NCBI GenBank assembly: GCA_027864655.1
Contig: JAQAZG010000004.1
Span: 158,414 to 222,413, forward strand
Length of the DNA: 64,000 bases
Direction: 5' to 3'
DNA from: Oleispirillum naphthae
GTDB lineage: Bacteria; Pseudomonadota; Alphaproteobacteria; Rhodospirillales; Rhodospirillaceae
Numbering within the stretch: position 1 is the first letter of the stretch; each line of letters opens with the position of its first letter. The translations under genes were made by a program, and so were the position numbers. The notes beneath the pieces were generated by a model that saw only the letters and a program-made list of their open reading frames with translations, was not told where the DNA came from and did not search any database. Positions 35,818 to 45,302 of the stretch are shown one piece after another.

Positions 35818-36905
35818 GCCGCATCGAGGCGCACTTCGCCGGGCGCATCGGCGGCTTCGACCTCGATGCCGCCTTCACCGCGCCGGGCTCCGGAGTGACC
35901 GCGCTGTTCGGTCCCTCGGGCTGCGGCAAGACCACGGTGCTGCGCTGCATCGCCGGTCTGGAGCGCCTGCGCTACGGCCATTTCTCCCTCTCGTCGGAGG
36001 AGGTCTGGCAGGACGGCGGCAGCTTCCTGCCGCCGCATCGCCGCGCCGTGGGCTACGTCTTCCAGGAGGCCAACCTCTTCCCCCACCTGTCGGTCACCGG
36101 CAACCTGCGCTTCGGCCTGCGCCGCGCCAAGGCGGGGGCGATCGCCTTCGGCGAGGTGGTGGACCTGCTCGGCCTTTCCCGGCTGCTGGAGCGCGCCCCC
36201 GGCCGCCTCTCCGGCGGCGAGCGGCAGCGCGTGGCGATCGGCCGGGCGTTGCTCTCCCAGCCGCGCCTGCTGCTGATGGACGAGCCGCTCTCGGCGCTCG
36301 ACCGGATGAGCAAGGACGAGATCCTGCCCTACCTCGAACGCCTGCACGATGCGCTCTCGATTCCGGTGTTCTACGTCAGCCACGACCTCGCCGAGGTGGA
36401 GCGCCTCGCCGACCGCCTGGTGCTGATGGAGGGGGGGCGTGTCACCGCCGCCGGGCCGATCGCCCGGCTCCTCGCCGATCCCGCCCTGCCGTTCGCGGCG
36501 CGCCGCGACGCCGCGGTGGTGATCGACGCGGCGGTCGCCGCCTGGGAACCCGCCTACGGCCTCACCCGCCTTGCGGTGGCGGGGGCGGAGATGCTGGTGC
36601 CCGGCGCGGCGGGCGCGCTGGGGGCGCGGCGGCGGCTGCGCATCGCCGCGGGCGACGTCAGCCTCTGCCGCGTCGCGCCGCAGCAGACCTCGATCCTCAA
36701 CGTGCTGCCCGCACGGGTGATTTCCCTGCTGCCGGGCGAGGCGCACCAGGTCGGCGTGCTGCTCGGCCTGGGGGATGCGGGCGACGGCGCGCGCCTGATC
36801 GCGCGGATCAGCGCCAAGTCCCGCGACCTTCTGGAGCTCGCCGCGGGGGAGGCGGTGTTCGCCCAGATCAAGGGCATCGCCCTGGTCGATTCCGCCGCCG
36901 ACTGA
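35814..36905 (+). CDS. modC: Molybdate ABC transporter ATPase ModC
   Basis: This 363-residue ATPase has Walker A GPSGCGKT (about residues 33-40), signature [11 protein letters not shown], Walker [13 protein letters not shown] and the switch histidine in YVSHDLAEV. The C-terminal part (about 290-355) is a TOBE/Mop domain containing ILNVLPARV, which can bind molybdate and modulate activity. It is the final gene of modEABC; no strong terminator follows immediately. Confidence 0.95.
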   Translation: MSRIEAHFAGRIGGFDLDAAFTAPGSGVTALFGPSGCGKTTVLRCIAGLERLRYGHFSLSSEEVWQDGGSFLPPHRRAVGYVFQEANLFPHLSVTGNLRFGLRRAKAGAIAFGEVVDLLGLSRLLERAPGRLSGGERQRVAIGRALLSQPRLLLMDEPLSALDRMSKDEILPYLERLHDALSIPVFYVSHDLAEVERLADRLVLMEGGRVTAAGPIARLLADPALPFAARRDAAVVIDAAVAAWEPAYGLTRLAVAGAEMLVPGAAGALGARRRLRIAAGDVSLCRVAPQQTSILNVLPARVISLLPGEAHQVGVLLGLGDAGDGARLIARISAKSRDLLELAAGEAVFAQIKGIALVDSAAD

Positions 36906-37224
36906 AGCGGGGACATCACTTTTAGGTTGTATTTGCCGCAAACGCGCGGTGATTTTACGACTCCGGAGCGGAAAATACCGAGGCCGGGGTGGATGCGGTT
37001 TCTCGCAGACGAATATCAACCGTAAATTCAAAAATCAAGCGAAAAAAGTTTATATTGTACCTCAATGATATACCGGAGGTTGGCGTATCCCGGTATGAAG
37101 GGCGGGATTTTCCCCGTTGTCGTTCGGCAAAAGGCTTATACCATCGGTGGTTTCTCTGAGGGGATGTCAAATTTCCCAAGAATTTACGACGAAATCTTGG
37201 GTCTGGGGTTGGAGGACTTCGATC
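36906..37224 (+). other. AT-rich intergenic region before the chemoreceptor gene
   Basis: These 319 bases hold no supported gene. The stretch 37000-37075 is notably AT-rich, unlike most of the window, and probably carries the chemoreceptor promoter, but I find no clean sigma-70, sigma-28 or sigma-54 match. A GGAGGA ribosome site at 37211-37216 marks the downstream start. No terminator hairpin for the mod operon is obvious. Confidence 0.4.
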
Positions 37225-39657
37225 ATGATGCTGTCGAACATCAAGATAGGAACCAAGGTCGCCTCTGGTTTTTCCATGCTGATCGTGCTGATCGCCGTCG
37301 TGTCCGCGACCGCATATTTGAATGGGAACAGATTTGGAGAGACCATATTCGAATACTCCCGCATTTCCGAGAATAGCGCCAAGGTTGCGTCCATGGGGGA
37401 GGGCGTGGCCAACCTGGAAAGGTATGTGGCTCTCTTTGCGCAGACCGGGAAGGATACTTACGCGGAACACGTAAAAGATGAGCTTTCCTCCCTGCGGCAG
37501 CAGGGGCAGGCGCTGATCTCCTCGACCAACGATGTCGGCCGCCGCAGCCTGATGGAGCGGGCCGTGGAGAGCCTCGGTTCCTATGGCGCGACCTTCGACA
37601 ACCTGGTGCAGGCCGAGGCGCAGCGTACCGCCGAGGAGAAGGTGATCAACGCGCTGGGTCCGAAGATGCGCGTCGTCCTCACCCAGATCATGGAGCGCAC
37701 CTCCATGACCCAGGACTCCCACCTCATCGCCCTGGCGGGCGGCACCCAGGAAGCCCTGATGCTCACCCGGCTGGAGGCGCTGCGCTTCCTCAAGGAGCCG
37801 AGCGAGGACAGCGTGATGACGCTCAACAGCCGCATGGCGCGCTTCGTCGCCCGGTTGGGCGAACTGGCGAAGGCGCTGCCGGCCGGCGATCTGCGCACCA
37901 TGGCGTCCGCCCTGGTCAACGACGCGGATACCTACCAGAAGGCCTTCGTCCGTCTTGCCGAGTTGCGCTTCGCGGTGCAGGCCATGGCGGACAAGACGAT
38001 CGCCGAGCAGTCCGCGCTGTTCAGCGGCAAGATGGCCGACGTGCGCCACGCCCAGGACGCGCGCCTCGCCGAGACGATGACCGCAACCAACGCCCGCATC
38101 GAGGCGTCCTCCGCCGTGGTGGTGGCGCTGGCCGCGGTGGCGCTCTTCCTCGGCGTCGCCGCTGCGTTCCTCATCGGGCGCGGCATCACCGTGCCGGTGA
38201 AGCAGATGACCTCCGCGATGGAAAAGCTTGCCGCGGGCAGGCTGGAGACCGAAGTCCCGGCGCGCGGCCGCAAGGACGAGATCGGCGCGATGGCGGAGGC
38301 GGTGCAGGTGTTCAAGGACAACGCCATCCGGGTCAAGCGCCTGGAGGCGGAAAGCGAGGCGCAGAAGCGCCAGGCCGAGGCCGACCGCCGCGCCGCGTTG
38401 GACAAGATGGCCGACGAGTTCGAGGCGAGCGTCGGCCATGTCATCGAGCGGGTCGCCGCCGCGGTGTCCGAACTGCAGGCGGCTTCCGGCCAGATGGCCA
38501 CCACCGCGGCGGAAACCTCCGCCCAGGCCACCTCGGTGGCGAGCGCGGCGGAGGAGGCCTCTTCCAACGTGCAGACCGTGGCTTCGGCCACCGAGGAGCT
38601 TGCCGCCTCGATCAACGAGATCGGCAAGCAGGTGGCGCACTCCGCCGAAGTGGCGGCAAAGGCGAGCCGCGAGGCCGAAGTCGCCAGCGTCTCGATCAAG
38701 AGCCTGGCGGAGAACGCCGGGCGCATCGGCGAGATCATCGGCCTGATCAACGACATCGCCAGCCAGACCAACCTCCTCGCCCTCAACGCCACGATCGAGG
38801 CGGCGCGCGCGGGCGATGCGGGCAAGGGCTTCGCCGTGGTCGCGGGCGAGGTCAAGACCCTGGCCAACCAGACCGCCAAGGCGACGGAGGAGATCGGCGC
38901 TCAGATCTCCTCGGTGCAGGACGGCACCACCGCGGTGGTGCGCGCCGTCGAGGCGATCACCGGAGTGATCGGCGACATGGGCGAGATCGCCTCCGCCGTC
39001 GCATCCGCGGTGCAGGAGCAGAACGCCGCGACCAGCGAGATCGCCCGCAACGTCGAGCAGGCGGCGATGGGCACGCAGGAGGTTTCCTCCAACATCCAGG
39101 CGGTGGAGAGCGCGGCGCAGGAAACCGGCGCCGCCGCCTCGCAGATCAACGCCTCGGCGACGGAACTCTCCCGCCAGGCCGAGTACCTGAAGACCGAGGT
39201 GCTGCGCTTCCTGCAACAGGTGCGCGCCGACAAGGCGCAGATGCAGCTGATGGTGTGGAACCGCGATGTCGAGTGCGGCGTGCCGCAGATCGACGACGAC
39301 CACAAGACCCTGATGCAACTGATGAACGCGGTCTACGCCGGGATGATGTCCGGCGAGGGCGCGGGCGACGCCGCGGCGCTGCTGGAAAAGGTGGACGGCC
39401 TGCTCGCCGAGCACTGCGCCGAGGAGGAGGCGCTGATGGTCCGCACCGCCTATGCGCAGACCGCGGGGCACCGACGCGCGCACCGCGAGATGCTGGAGCG
39501 GTTGCAGGCGATCCGCCGCGATGTCCAGGCGGGCCGCACCGAGGCCGGGCGCGAGGTGTTCGAGCAGCTCGCCGCCTACCTGCGCGACCATATGCTGAAG
39601 GCGGACGTGGCGCTCGCCGACCACGCGATGGGACGGATGGAGCAGAAGGTCGCCTGA
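37225..39657 (+). CDS. Chemoreceptor with C-terminal bacteriohemerythrin domain
   Basis: This 810-residue methyl-accepting chemotaxis protein has a membrane helix at residues 11-30, an all-helical sensing region (about 31-285), a second helix (about 292-314), HAMP (315-367) and the signalling domain with tip [20 protein letters not shown]. From about residue 672 a hemerythrin domain follows: [19 protein letters not shown] and HMLKAD supply the five His, one Glu and one Asp of a diiron O2 site. ATG 37225, with GGAGGA before it, is preferred to ATG 37117. Oxygen or iron-linked chemotaxis is inferred, as in DcrH-like receptors. Confidence 0.95.
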   Translation: MMLSNIKIGTKVASGFSMLIVLIAVVSATAYLNGNRFGETIFEYSRISENSAKVASMGEGVANLERYVALFAQTGKDTYAEHVKDELSSLRQQGQALISSTNDVGRRSLMERAVESLGSYGATFDNLVQAEAQRTAEEKVINALGPKMRVVLTQIMERTSMTQDSHLIALAGGTQEALMLTRLEALRFLKEPSEDSVMTLNSRMARFVARLGELAKALPAGDLRTMASALVNDADTYQKAFVRLAELRFAVQAMADKTIAEQSALFSGKMADVRHAQDARLAETMTATNARIEASSAVVVALAAVALFLGVAAAFLIGRGITVPVKQMTSAMEKLAAGRLETEVPARGRKDEIGAMAEAVQVFKDNAIRVKRLEAESEAQKRQAEADRRAALDKMADEFEASVGHVIERVAAAVSELQAASGQMATTAAETSAQATSVASAAEEASSNVQTVASATEELAASINEIGKQVAHSAEVAAKASREAEVASVSIKSLAENAGRIGEIIGLINDIASQTNLLALNATIEAARAGDAGKGFAVVAGEVKTLANQTAKATEEIGAQISSVQDGTTAVVRAVEAITGVIGDMGEIASAVASAVQEQNAATSEIARNVEQAAMGTQEVSSNIQAVESAAQETGAAASQINASATELSRQAEYLKTEVLRFLQQVRADKAQMQLMVWNRDVECGVPQIDDDHKTLMQLMNAVYAGMMSGEGAGDAAALLEKVDGLLAEHCAEEEALMVRTAYAQTAGHRRAHREMLERLQAIRRDVQAGRTEAGREVFEQLAAYLRDHMLKADVALADHAMGRMEQKVA

Positions 39658-39744
39658 GGTTTCGCAACAGTGCGCAAGATCCCGGCAACGGGACCGCCCA
39701 ACCATAAGACCCCACGCAACGGGCCCTGAGAGACCACCCAAGTC

Positions 39745-39772
39745 CCGGCCTCCGCAAGGAGGCCGGTTTTTT
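39745..39772 (+). terminator. Rho-independent terminator after the chemoreceptor
   Basis: CCGGCCTCC pairs perfectly with GGAGGCCGG around GCAA, followed by six T. It starts 88 bases past the stop and also shields the convergent pstS-like gene. Confidence 0.92.
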
Positions 39773-39831
39773 ACGCCATAGCGTGCGGATACGGATTCTG
39801 AAGATTCGATAGGCGAAGTTTTGGTGTTGTC

Positions 39832-40854
39832 TCACCGCGCGGTGCGGGCCTTGAGTTCGGCGAAGCTGGATTGCACGAAGCCGCGTTCGTCGTCGCGCAT
39901 CGGGATCAGGCCGGAGCGGAAGAGGCGGCCTTCCGGGCCGATCATGCGGTCGGCGAGGAAGCGTTCGACGAACGGCAGCAGGCCGGGGATGCGCCCGACG
40001 TGCGCCACCTTGACGTAGAGATAGAGCGGCCGCGACAGCGGATAGCGCCCGTCCTCCAGCGCCTCGTCGCCGGGGCGCACGCCCTCCACGGCCAAGCCCT
40101 TGAGGCGGTCGGCGTGGCGCTTGAGCGCGCCGTAGCCCATGATCCCCAGCGCCTGCGGGTCGTCGAGCAGGCGCTTGACGATCATCTCGTCGTCCTCGCC
40201 CGCGTCGATGTAGGCGCCGTCCTCGCGGATGTGGCCGCACACCTCGCGCACCTTTGCGTCGGGGGCGGAGACCGGCAGGGCCTCGCACCCCGGGTTCATC
40301 ACCAGGTGGACGAACACGTCGCGCGTGCCCGAGGTGAGCGGCGGGCCGTAGATGCGGATCGCCGCCTTGGGGAAGCCGGGCGCGATGTCGGCCCAGGCGC
40401 GGTAGGGGTTGGGCTTCGCCTTGCCGTGGACGCGCACGGTGCGCGCCAGAGCCCGCCACAAGGTGGCGCGGCTCACCGCGAAGTCGGGGGCGGCCTGGCT
40501 GCCCGCCAGCACGATGCCGTCGTAGCCGACCTTGAACTCGGCGACGTCGGCGATGCTGTGGGAAAGGCAGTCCTCTTCCTCGATCGGGGTGATGCGTCGC
40601 GACGCGGCGACGATGTCCGGCGAGTTGAGCCCGATGTCGGAACAGAAGATCTTGAAGCCGCCGACGGTGCCGGTGGCCTCGATCACCGGGGCGCGGAAGG
40701 CGGTGTCGCGGCCGAAGTCCTCCGCCACCTCGGCGAGGAAGGCGTACATCGTCGAGGAGCCGACGATGCGCAGGGTCTCGCGCTCCGCCGCGGCGGCGGG
40801 GGCGGCGAAGGCAAGCAGGGCGGCAAGCGCGGAACAGGCGAAAAGGCGCGGCAT
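39832..40854 (-). CDS. PstS-like phosphate-binding periplasmic protein (orphan)
   Basis: This 340-residue protein has a signal peptide (residues 1-22, ending AAPAAAA) and a PstS-like domain: LRIVGSSTMYAFLAEVAEDFG is the phosphate-binding loop, then GYDGIVLAG, TSGTRDVF and GYGALKRHADRLKGL. It resembles the PstS of the high-affinity phosphate ABC system, but no pstC, pstA, pstB or phoU is in the window. It is 36 bases downstream of a Pit transporter on the same strand. A role in delivering or sensing phosphate for Pit is inferred; it may alternatively serve a distant PstCAB. Confidence 0.82.
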   Translation of the reverse strand: MPRLFACSALAALLAFAAPAAAAERETLRIVGSSTMYAFLAEVAEDFGRDTAFRAPVIEATGTVGGFKIFCSDIGLNSPDIVAASRRITPIEEEDCLSHSIADVAEFKVGYDGIVLAGSQAAPDFAVSRATLWRALARTVRVHGKAKPNPYRAWADIAPGFPKAAIRIYGPPLTSGTRDVFVHLVMNPGCEALPVSAPDAKVREVCGHIREDGAYIDAGEDDEMIVKRLLDDPQALGIMGYGALKRHADRLKGLAVEGVRPGDEALEDGRYPLSRPLYLYVKVAHVGRIPGLLPFVERFLADRMIGPEGRLFRSGLIPMRDDERGFVQSSFAELKARTAR

Positions 40855-40890
40855 CGGCGTCTCCCGGCGCGGGTTCGGCCCCGCGCGGCA

Positions 40891-42420
40891 TCAGGAGGCG
40901 GCGATCAGGGTCCTCAGACCGAGAAAGATACCGGCGGCCAGCACCGCCGACAAGGGTACGGTGATCAGCCACGCGGCGACGATGGTCTGCAGGTGGCGGC
41001 GGCGCACCAGGCGGCGCTTCTGCGCCTTGCGGCGCTTGTGGTGGGTGGGCGGCGCGGGCACCGCGGTGCCGTCCGCCGCAACGCCCGGCGGCGCGATCGC
41101 GGGCAAGGGCGCGGCCTCGGCGTCGGGCCTCGCCCGCAGCTTGGCGTTGCTCCAGTATTCGCGCAGGAAGCCGACGCCGAACACCCCGCCCACCGCGATG
41201 TGGGTGGAACTCACCGGCAGGCCGAAGGCGGAGGCGACGAGAACCGTCACCGCCGCCGACAGCGCGACGCAGAAGGCGCGGGTCTGGTCCAGCTTGGTGA
41301 TCTTCTCGCCGACGGTGCGGATCAGCTTCGGCCCGAACAGGCAGAGCCCGAAGGCGATGCCGAGCGCGCCGACCACCAGAACCCACAACGGCAGGGTGAC
41401 CTTGGCCGCGATGTCGCCGTCCTGCGCCGCGTGCACGATGGCGGCGAGCGGCCCCACCGCGTTGGCCACGTCGTTGGCGCCGTGGGCGAAGGAGAGGAGC
41501 GCGGCGGAGAAGATCAGGGGCAGGGTGAACAGGGAGCTCACCGCCTTGCGCCGGTTCTCCAGCCGTGCGGAGGCGCGGGCGACGACGGGGCGCATCGCCA
41601 TGTGGGTGGCCACCCCCGCTGCCGCGCCGAGGACGAGGATCACCGCGAGCGGCGGACGCCACACGTGGGAAAGCCCCTTGAAGATCAGGTAGGCGGTGAA
41701 GCTGGCGGCGAGCATGCCGATGAGCGGCGGAATCCACCGTCGCGAGGCGGCCATGCGGTCCGGCTGGCGGATGATCGCGGCGCGGATGAAGGTGAGGAAC
41801 AGTCCGGCGACCAGCCCGCCGAGCAGCGGCGAGATCACCCAGCTCGCGACGATCGCCTGCATCGTGCCCCAGGCCACGGCGTCCGGCCCCGCGGCGATCA
41901 GCCCGGCGCCCATCACCCCGCCGACCACCGCATGGGTGGTGGAAACCGGCGCGCCGATGAAGGTGGCGAGGTTGATCCACAGCGCGGCGGCGAGCAGCGA
42001 GGACATCATCGCCAGGATGAAGGTGTCGGCGTCGGGCACGCGGCCGGGATCGACGATGCCCTTGGAGATGGTGGAGACCACGTCGCCTCCGGCGAGAATG
42101 GCGCCCGCCGCCTCGCACACCGCGGCGATGACGAGCGCGCCGACCATCGGCAGCGCGCGCGAGCCGACCGCCGGGCCGACGTTGTTGGCGACGTCGTTGG
42201 CGCCGATATTGAGCGCCATGTAGCCGCCGATCACCCCGGCGAGCACGACGAACCAGTAGCGGTCGCCCTCGCCCGAGAGGGTCAGGGTGAACAGCAGAAC
42301 GCCGATGAGGAACAGCCCGCCGAGACCGACCGCGGTCTTGAAGGCGCCGAGGCGATGCGTCGCATCCTCGATCTGCGAGATGCGCTTGAGGTCTTTGTAG
42401 AGGGCGCTGTCGGACACCAA
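40891..42420 (-). CDS. pit: Inorganic phosphate transporter, PiT family
   Basis: This 509-residue protein has about ten membrane helices and the duplicated PiT signature: GANDVANNVGPAVGS near residue 73 and GANDVANAVGPLAA near residue 320. It would import phosphate with a metal or proton coupling ion. The two halves are separated by a cytoplasmic loop. Near the C-terminus a hydrophilic linker rich in Pro and Ala (after SNAKLRARPDAE) ends in a basic run, HHKRRKAQKRRLVRRR. It is followed by the PstS-like gene, so the two are likely one operon. Confidence 0.93.
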   Translation of the reverse strand: MVSDSALYKDLKRISQIEDATHRLGAFKTAVGLGGLFLIGVLLFTLTLSGEGDRYWFVVLAGVIGGYMALNIGANDVANNVGPAVGSRALPMVGALVIAAVCEAAGAILAGGDVVSTISKGIVDPGRVPDADTFILAMMSSLLAAALWINLATFIGAPVSTTHAVVGGVMGAGLIAAGPDAVAWGTMQAIVASWVISPLLGGLVAGLFLTFIRAAIIRQPDRMAASRRWIPPLIGMLAASFTAYLIFKGLSHVWRPPLAVILVLGAAAGVATHMAMRPVVARASARLENRRKAVSSLFTLPLIFSAALLSFAHGANDVANAVGPLAAIVHAAQDGDIAAKVTLPLWVLVVGALGIAFGLCLFGPKLIRTVGEKITKLDQTRAFCVALSAAVTVLVASAFGLPVSSTHIAVGGVFGVGFLREYWSNAKLRARPDAEAAPLPAIAPPGVAADGTAVPAPPTHHKRRKAQKRRLVRRRHLQTIVAAWLITVPLSAVLAAGIFLGLRTLIAAS

Positions 42421-42589
42421 TCCCCGCTTCAGGGCACGCGCCGCTCCGCTTCGGCCGCGCGGCCCCGTCTGTCATCTAACTGTCGCGGAAGTGTCATACT
42501 GGCTTTGCCGCGCGCTGTCACCCGCGGCGTGGGCAGGGCATGCATGCGCATGCTGCGGACAGCGTTCTCAACGGCTTGGCGGGGGAAGG

Positions 42590-42627
42590 AAAACCGCGGG
42601 CAGCGCCCCGGAAGGGGCGGCCCGCGG
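42590..42627 (-). terminator. Rho-independent terminator of the SulP gene
   Basis: On the minus strand the outer stem CCGCGGGC/GCCCGCGG (42627-42620 with 42601-42594) contains an inner GCCCC/GGGGC hairpin around TTCC, followed by four T. It begins 12 bases after the SulP stop. Confidence 0.8.
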
Positions 42628-42638
42628 CGAATCGAGGT

Positions 42639-44285
42639 TTATGAAACCAGGGCGGCGGCGCGCTTCAGCGCCGCGAGACGGTCGGCCTGGCGGTTTTCGG
42701 CGGGCACCGCCTCCAGAACCTTCATCCGTTCGAGCAGGGAGACGGCCGGGCTGCCCTCGCCCGCGACCACTACCGGAATGCTCTGCGAAGCGGCGCGCTG
42801 CACCAGCGCGTCGATCGACATCACCGAACTGGTGTCCAGCCCGGTGACGTCGGAGCAGTCGATGACGATCGCCTGCTCGTCCTTGAACTCCGGCACCGCG
42901 CGCGTCACCGTCTTGGCGGAGCAGAAGCTGAACGCGCCCGCGAAGTGGATCAGCATGATCCGCCCCTTGGCGGCGGCGAGCAGCGCCCGCTCGGCATCGT
43001 CCATCGGCACGCTTTCCCAGTCCTTGCCGACGATCCTGAGCTGCTTCAACTGCGCGTTGGACATCTGCGAGGCGGAGATCAGCGAGGCCATGATGATGCC
43101 CACGCCCACCGCCATGATCAGGTCCACCAGCACGGTGAGCACCAGCACCGTGACCATCACCAGAATGCCGGAACGGCTGGCGCCGCGCAGGCGGCGCAGG
43201 TAGTCCCAGTCGATGATGTCCCAGCCGACCTTCAGCAGAATGCCCGCCAGCACCGCGAGCGGAATGTGCTCGGCAAGCGGCGCGAGACCGGCGACCAGGG
43301 CGAGCAGCACCAGGGCGTGGATGACGCCGGAAAGCGGCGTGCGCCCGCCCGCGCGGATGTTGACCATGGTGCGCATCGTCGCGCCCGCGCCGGGAATGCC
43401 GCCGAACAGACCCGCCACCATGTTGCCGATGCCCTGGCCGATCAGCTCCTTGTCGGATTTGTGGTGGGTGCCGGTGACGGTGTCGGCGATCAGCGAGGTG
43501 AGCAGGCTGTCGATGGTGCCGAGCAATGCCAGGATGAAGGCGGACATCACCACCTGCGACATGCCGGCGACGGTGAACGTCGGCATGATCGGCTGCGGCA
43601 GGCCGGTGGGGATATCGCCGATCACCGGGGCATCGGGCAGAAACCACAGAACCCCGAGGGTGCCGAGGATCAGCGCGATCAACGGCGAGGGAACGAGGCG
43701 GGCCACCGCCTTGGGGGTGAAGGTGACGACGGCGAGGGTCACCAGGCCGATCACCATCGCGTCGAACACCGGGTGCCCCACCGCCTGCGGAATCGAGGCC
43801 AGCGCGTCGAGCACACCGTGCTTCGAGGCCGGGTGGCCGAACAAGGGCGCCACCTCGATGGCGATGATGATGCAGCCGATGCCGCTCATGAAGCCGGAGA
43901 TCACGGTGAACGGCACGAAGGCGACGAACCGCCCGAGCTTCAACACGCCGAAAGCCACCTGCAGCGCGCCGCCGAGGATCACCGTGGTGAAGGCGAGCGC
44001 CGGATTGTCCGCGAAGTGGGTGAAGATCGAGGCCATGACCACGGTCATCGGCCCGGTCGGGCCGGAAACCTGCGACGGCGTGCCGCCGAACAGGGCGGCG
44101 AACAGGCCGACGAAAATCGCGCCGTAGAGACCGGCGATGGCGCCGACGCCGGAGGCGACGCCGAAGGCGAGCGCCAGCGGCAGGGCGACCACCGCGGCGG
44201 TCAGGCCGCCGTAGATGTCGCCGCGCACGTTGTCGAAGCGCACGCCGGTGATGGCTCCGAGCACGGAACCCCTTGCGGAATCCAT
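42639..44285 (-). CDS. SulP-family anion transporter with STAS domain
   Basis: This 548-residue protein has about twelve membrane helices. The first segments (VRGDIYGGLTAAVVALPLALAFG) and TGPMTVVMASIF match SulP. GQGIGNMVAGLFGGIPGAGAT is the conserved mid-family segment, and a C-terminal STAS domain (about residues 445-535) follows, with VIDCSDVTGLDTSSV. Substrates in the family are sulfate, bicarbonate or dicarboxylates; BicA-like HCO3- uptake is as likely as sulfate here. ATG 44285 with AGAGG upstream is used rather than ATG 44366. A palindrome lies 116 bases upstream. Confidence 0.92.
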   Translation of the reverse strand: MDSARGSVLGAITGVRFDNVRGDIYGGLTAAVVALPLALAFGVASGVGAIAGLYGAIFVGLFAALFGGTPSQVSGPTGPMTVVMASIFTHFADNPALAFTTVILGGALQVAFGVLKLGRFVAFVPFTVISGFMSGIGCIIIAIEVAPLFGHPASKHGVLDALASIPQAVGHPVFDAMVIGLVTLAVVTFTPKAVARLVPSPLIALILGTLGVLWFLPDAPVIGDIPTGLPQPIMPTFTVAGMSQVVMSAFILALLGTIDSLLTSLIADTVTGTHHKSDKELIGQGIGNMVAGLFGGIPGAGATMRTMVNIRAGGRTPLSGVIHALVLLALVAGLAPLAEHIPLAVLAGILLKVGWDIIDWDYLRRLRGASRSGILVMVTVLVLTVLVDLIMAVGVGIIMASLISASQMSNAQLKQLRIVGKDWESVPMDDAERALLAAAKGRIMLIHFAGAFSFCSAKTVTRAVPEFKDEQAIVIDCSDVTGLDTSSVMSIDALVQRAASQSIPVVVAGEGSPAVSLLERMKVLEAVPAENRQADRLAALKRAAALVS

Positions 44286-44601
44286 GAAAAGACCTCTTTC
44301 ATCGCTATCGAACGGGCCGGTGCGCGGGCAGGCAGGGCGGGACCGCCGGGCCATCTTGCTCGCCACCGCAAGGACTCTGCGGCCAGCCGGAAGCGCTACA
44401 TATCACAAACGTGATAAGTTGGCGCGGAAAAAACGGCGACTTTCTACCGCTGCGGCTTGACGCGGCGAAAAGCGGACGCGACATTTCCGCAATCGGATGC
44501 CGCAAACGCGGGTCCGCAACCGTCCGGCTCCTCCGCCGGCGGCCGCGCCCTTGGGGCGGCCGCGCAGGCGGCCGTGCCGGAGCGAGGGAGACACCAGACC
44601 G
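44286..44601. promoter_or_regulatory. Divergent SulP-Hsp20 control region with a TATCAC-N4-GTGATA palindrome
   Basis: The region between the divergent starts contains TATCAC, AAAC, GTGATA at 44401-44416, a perfect 6-bp inverted repeat that extends partly to flanking A/T. A TTGACG hexamer at 44457-44462 on the plus strand could be a heat-shock -35 for hsp20, but the matching -10 (CGACAT around 44479) is poor. Nothing gene-like is present in either strand. Confidence 0.45.
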
Positions 44602-45060
44602 ATGACCCGCATGTCCGGCACCTTCAACAGCCCCCTGCTTCTCGGCTTCGACCATTTCGAGCGCATGCTCGACCGAATCTCCAAGACCTCGGCCGAAGGC
44701 TACCCGCCCTACAACATCGAGCAGATCTCGGAAAACGGCCTGCGCATCACGCTCGCCGTCGCCGGATTCTCCGAATCCGATTTGAGCGTGACGCTGGAAG
44801 CCAACCAGCTCACCGTCGCGGGCCGCATCGCCGCCGACGATACGGAACGCGTCTACCTCCACCGCGGCATCGCGGCGCGGCAGTTCCAGCGCAGCTTCGT
44901 GCTGGCGGAAGGCATCGAAGTCACCGGCGCGGCGCTCGACAAGGGCCTCTTGCACATCGACCTGATGCGCCCGCCGCCGGAAACCCAGGTGCGCGAAATT
45001 AAGATCGGCAAATCCGCGCCCAAACCCTCGCGCATGACCATCGACGGCAAGGGCGAGTAA
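44602..45060 (+). CDS. Small heat-shock protein, Hsp20/IbpA type
   Basis: This 152-residue protein has an alpha-crystallin domain over residues 36-130. YPPYNIEQISENGLRITLAVAGFSESDLSVTLE is the start of the domain (landmarks PPYNIE and AVAGFSESDL), and HRGIAARQFQRSF matches the IbpA/HspH signature. It holds unfolding proteins as a large oligomer. ATG 44602 is chosen because the family N-terminus begins MTRMSGTFNSPLLLGFDHF; GGGAGA lies about 12 bases upstream. A palindromic element follows the stop within five bases. Confidence 0.93.
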   Translation: MTRMSGTFNSPLLLGFDHFERMLDRISKTSAEGYPPYNIEQISENGLRITLAVAGFSESDLSVTLEANQLTVAGRIAADDTERVYLHRGIAARQFQRSFVLAEGIEVTGAALDKGLLHIDLMRPPPETQVREIKIGKSAPKPSRMTIDGKGE

Positions 45061-45062
45061 CG

Positions 45063-45299
45063 CCAAAACCTTGCGAGGGGACATTTCCGCCTTGGGAACG
45101 CCCACCGGGCGTTCCCACCGCCTCCGGCGGTCGGCTCCAATCCCCTCGCGCTCCCCATGACTTTTGGTTTTTGCGCGCAACGCCATAGAGCCGTCACGCG
45201 GCGTGACGGTTGATCGCCCCTGTGCGGTGAAAAACAGATTAGGGGGTCAAGGGGACCGAGTCCCCTTGCGGGTCCGGGCGGAGCCCGGCCTGGTTTTTC
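45063..45299. repeat. Nested palindromic intergenic element, copy 4 (with a palindrome in its loop)
   Basis: The left terminal arms GCGAGGGGA (45073-45081) and TCCCCTCGC (45140-45148) still match perfectly, but the loop has grown to 58 bases and contains its own hairpins (TGGGAACGCCC/GGGCGTTCCCA and CCGCC/GGCGG). The core is well preserved: CGCCATAGAGCCGTCACG and the perfect CCGTCACG/CGTGACGG hairpin at 45191-45209. On the right, CAAGGGGAC/GTCCCCTTG with loop CGA is followed by CCGGGC/GCCCGG and CTGGTTTTT, which ends next to the thioesterase stop. Confidence 0.87.
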
Positions 45300-45302
45300 C
45301 CT

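Noticed and set aside
36955..43203. Long frames opposite the chemoreceptor (928 codons, minus) and opposite pstS/pit (1110 codons, plus)
   Set aside because: Both are antisense to confident genes and have the biased composition of shadow frames.
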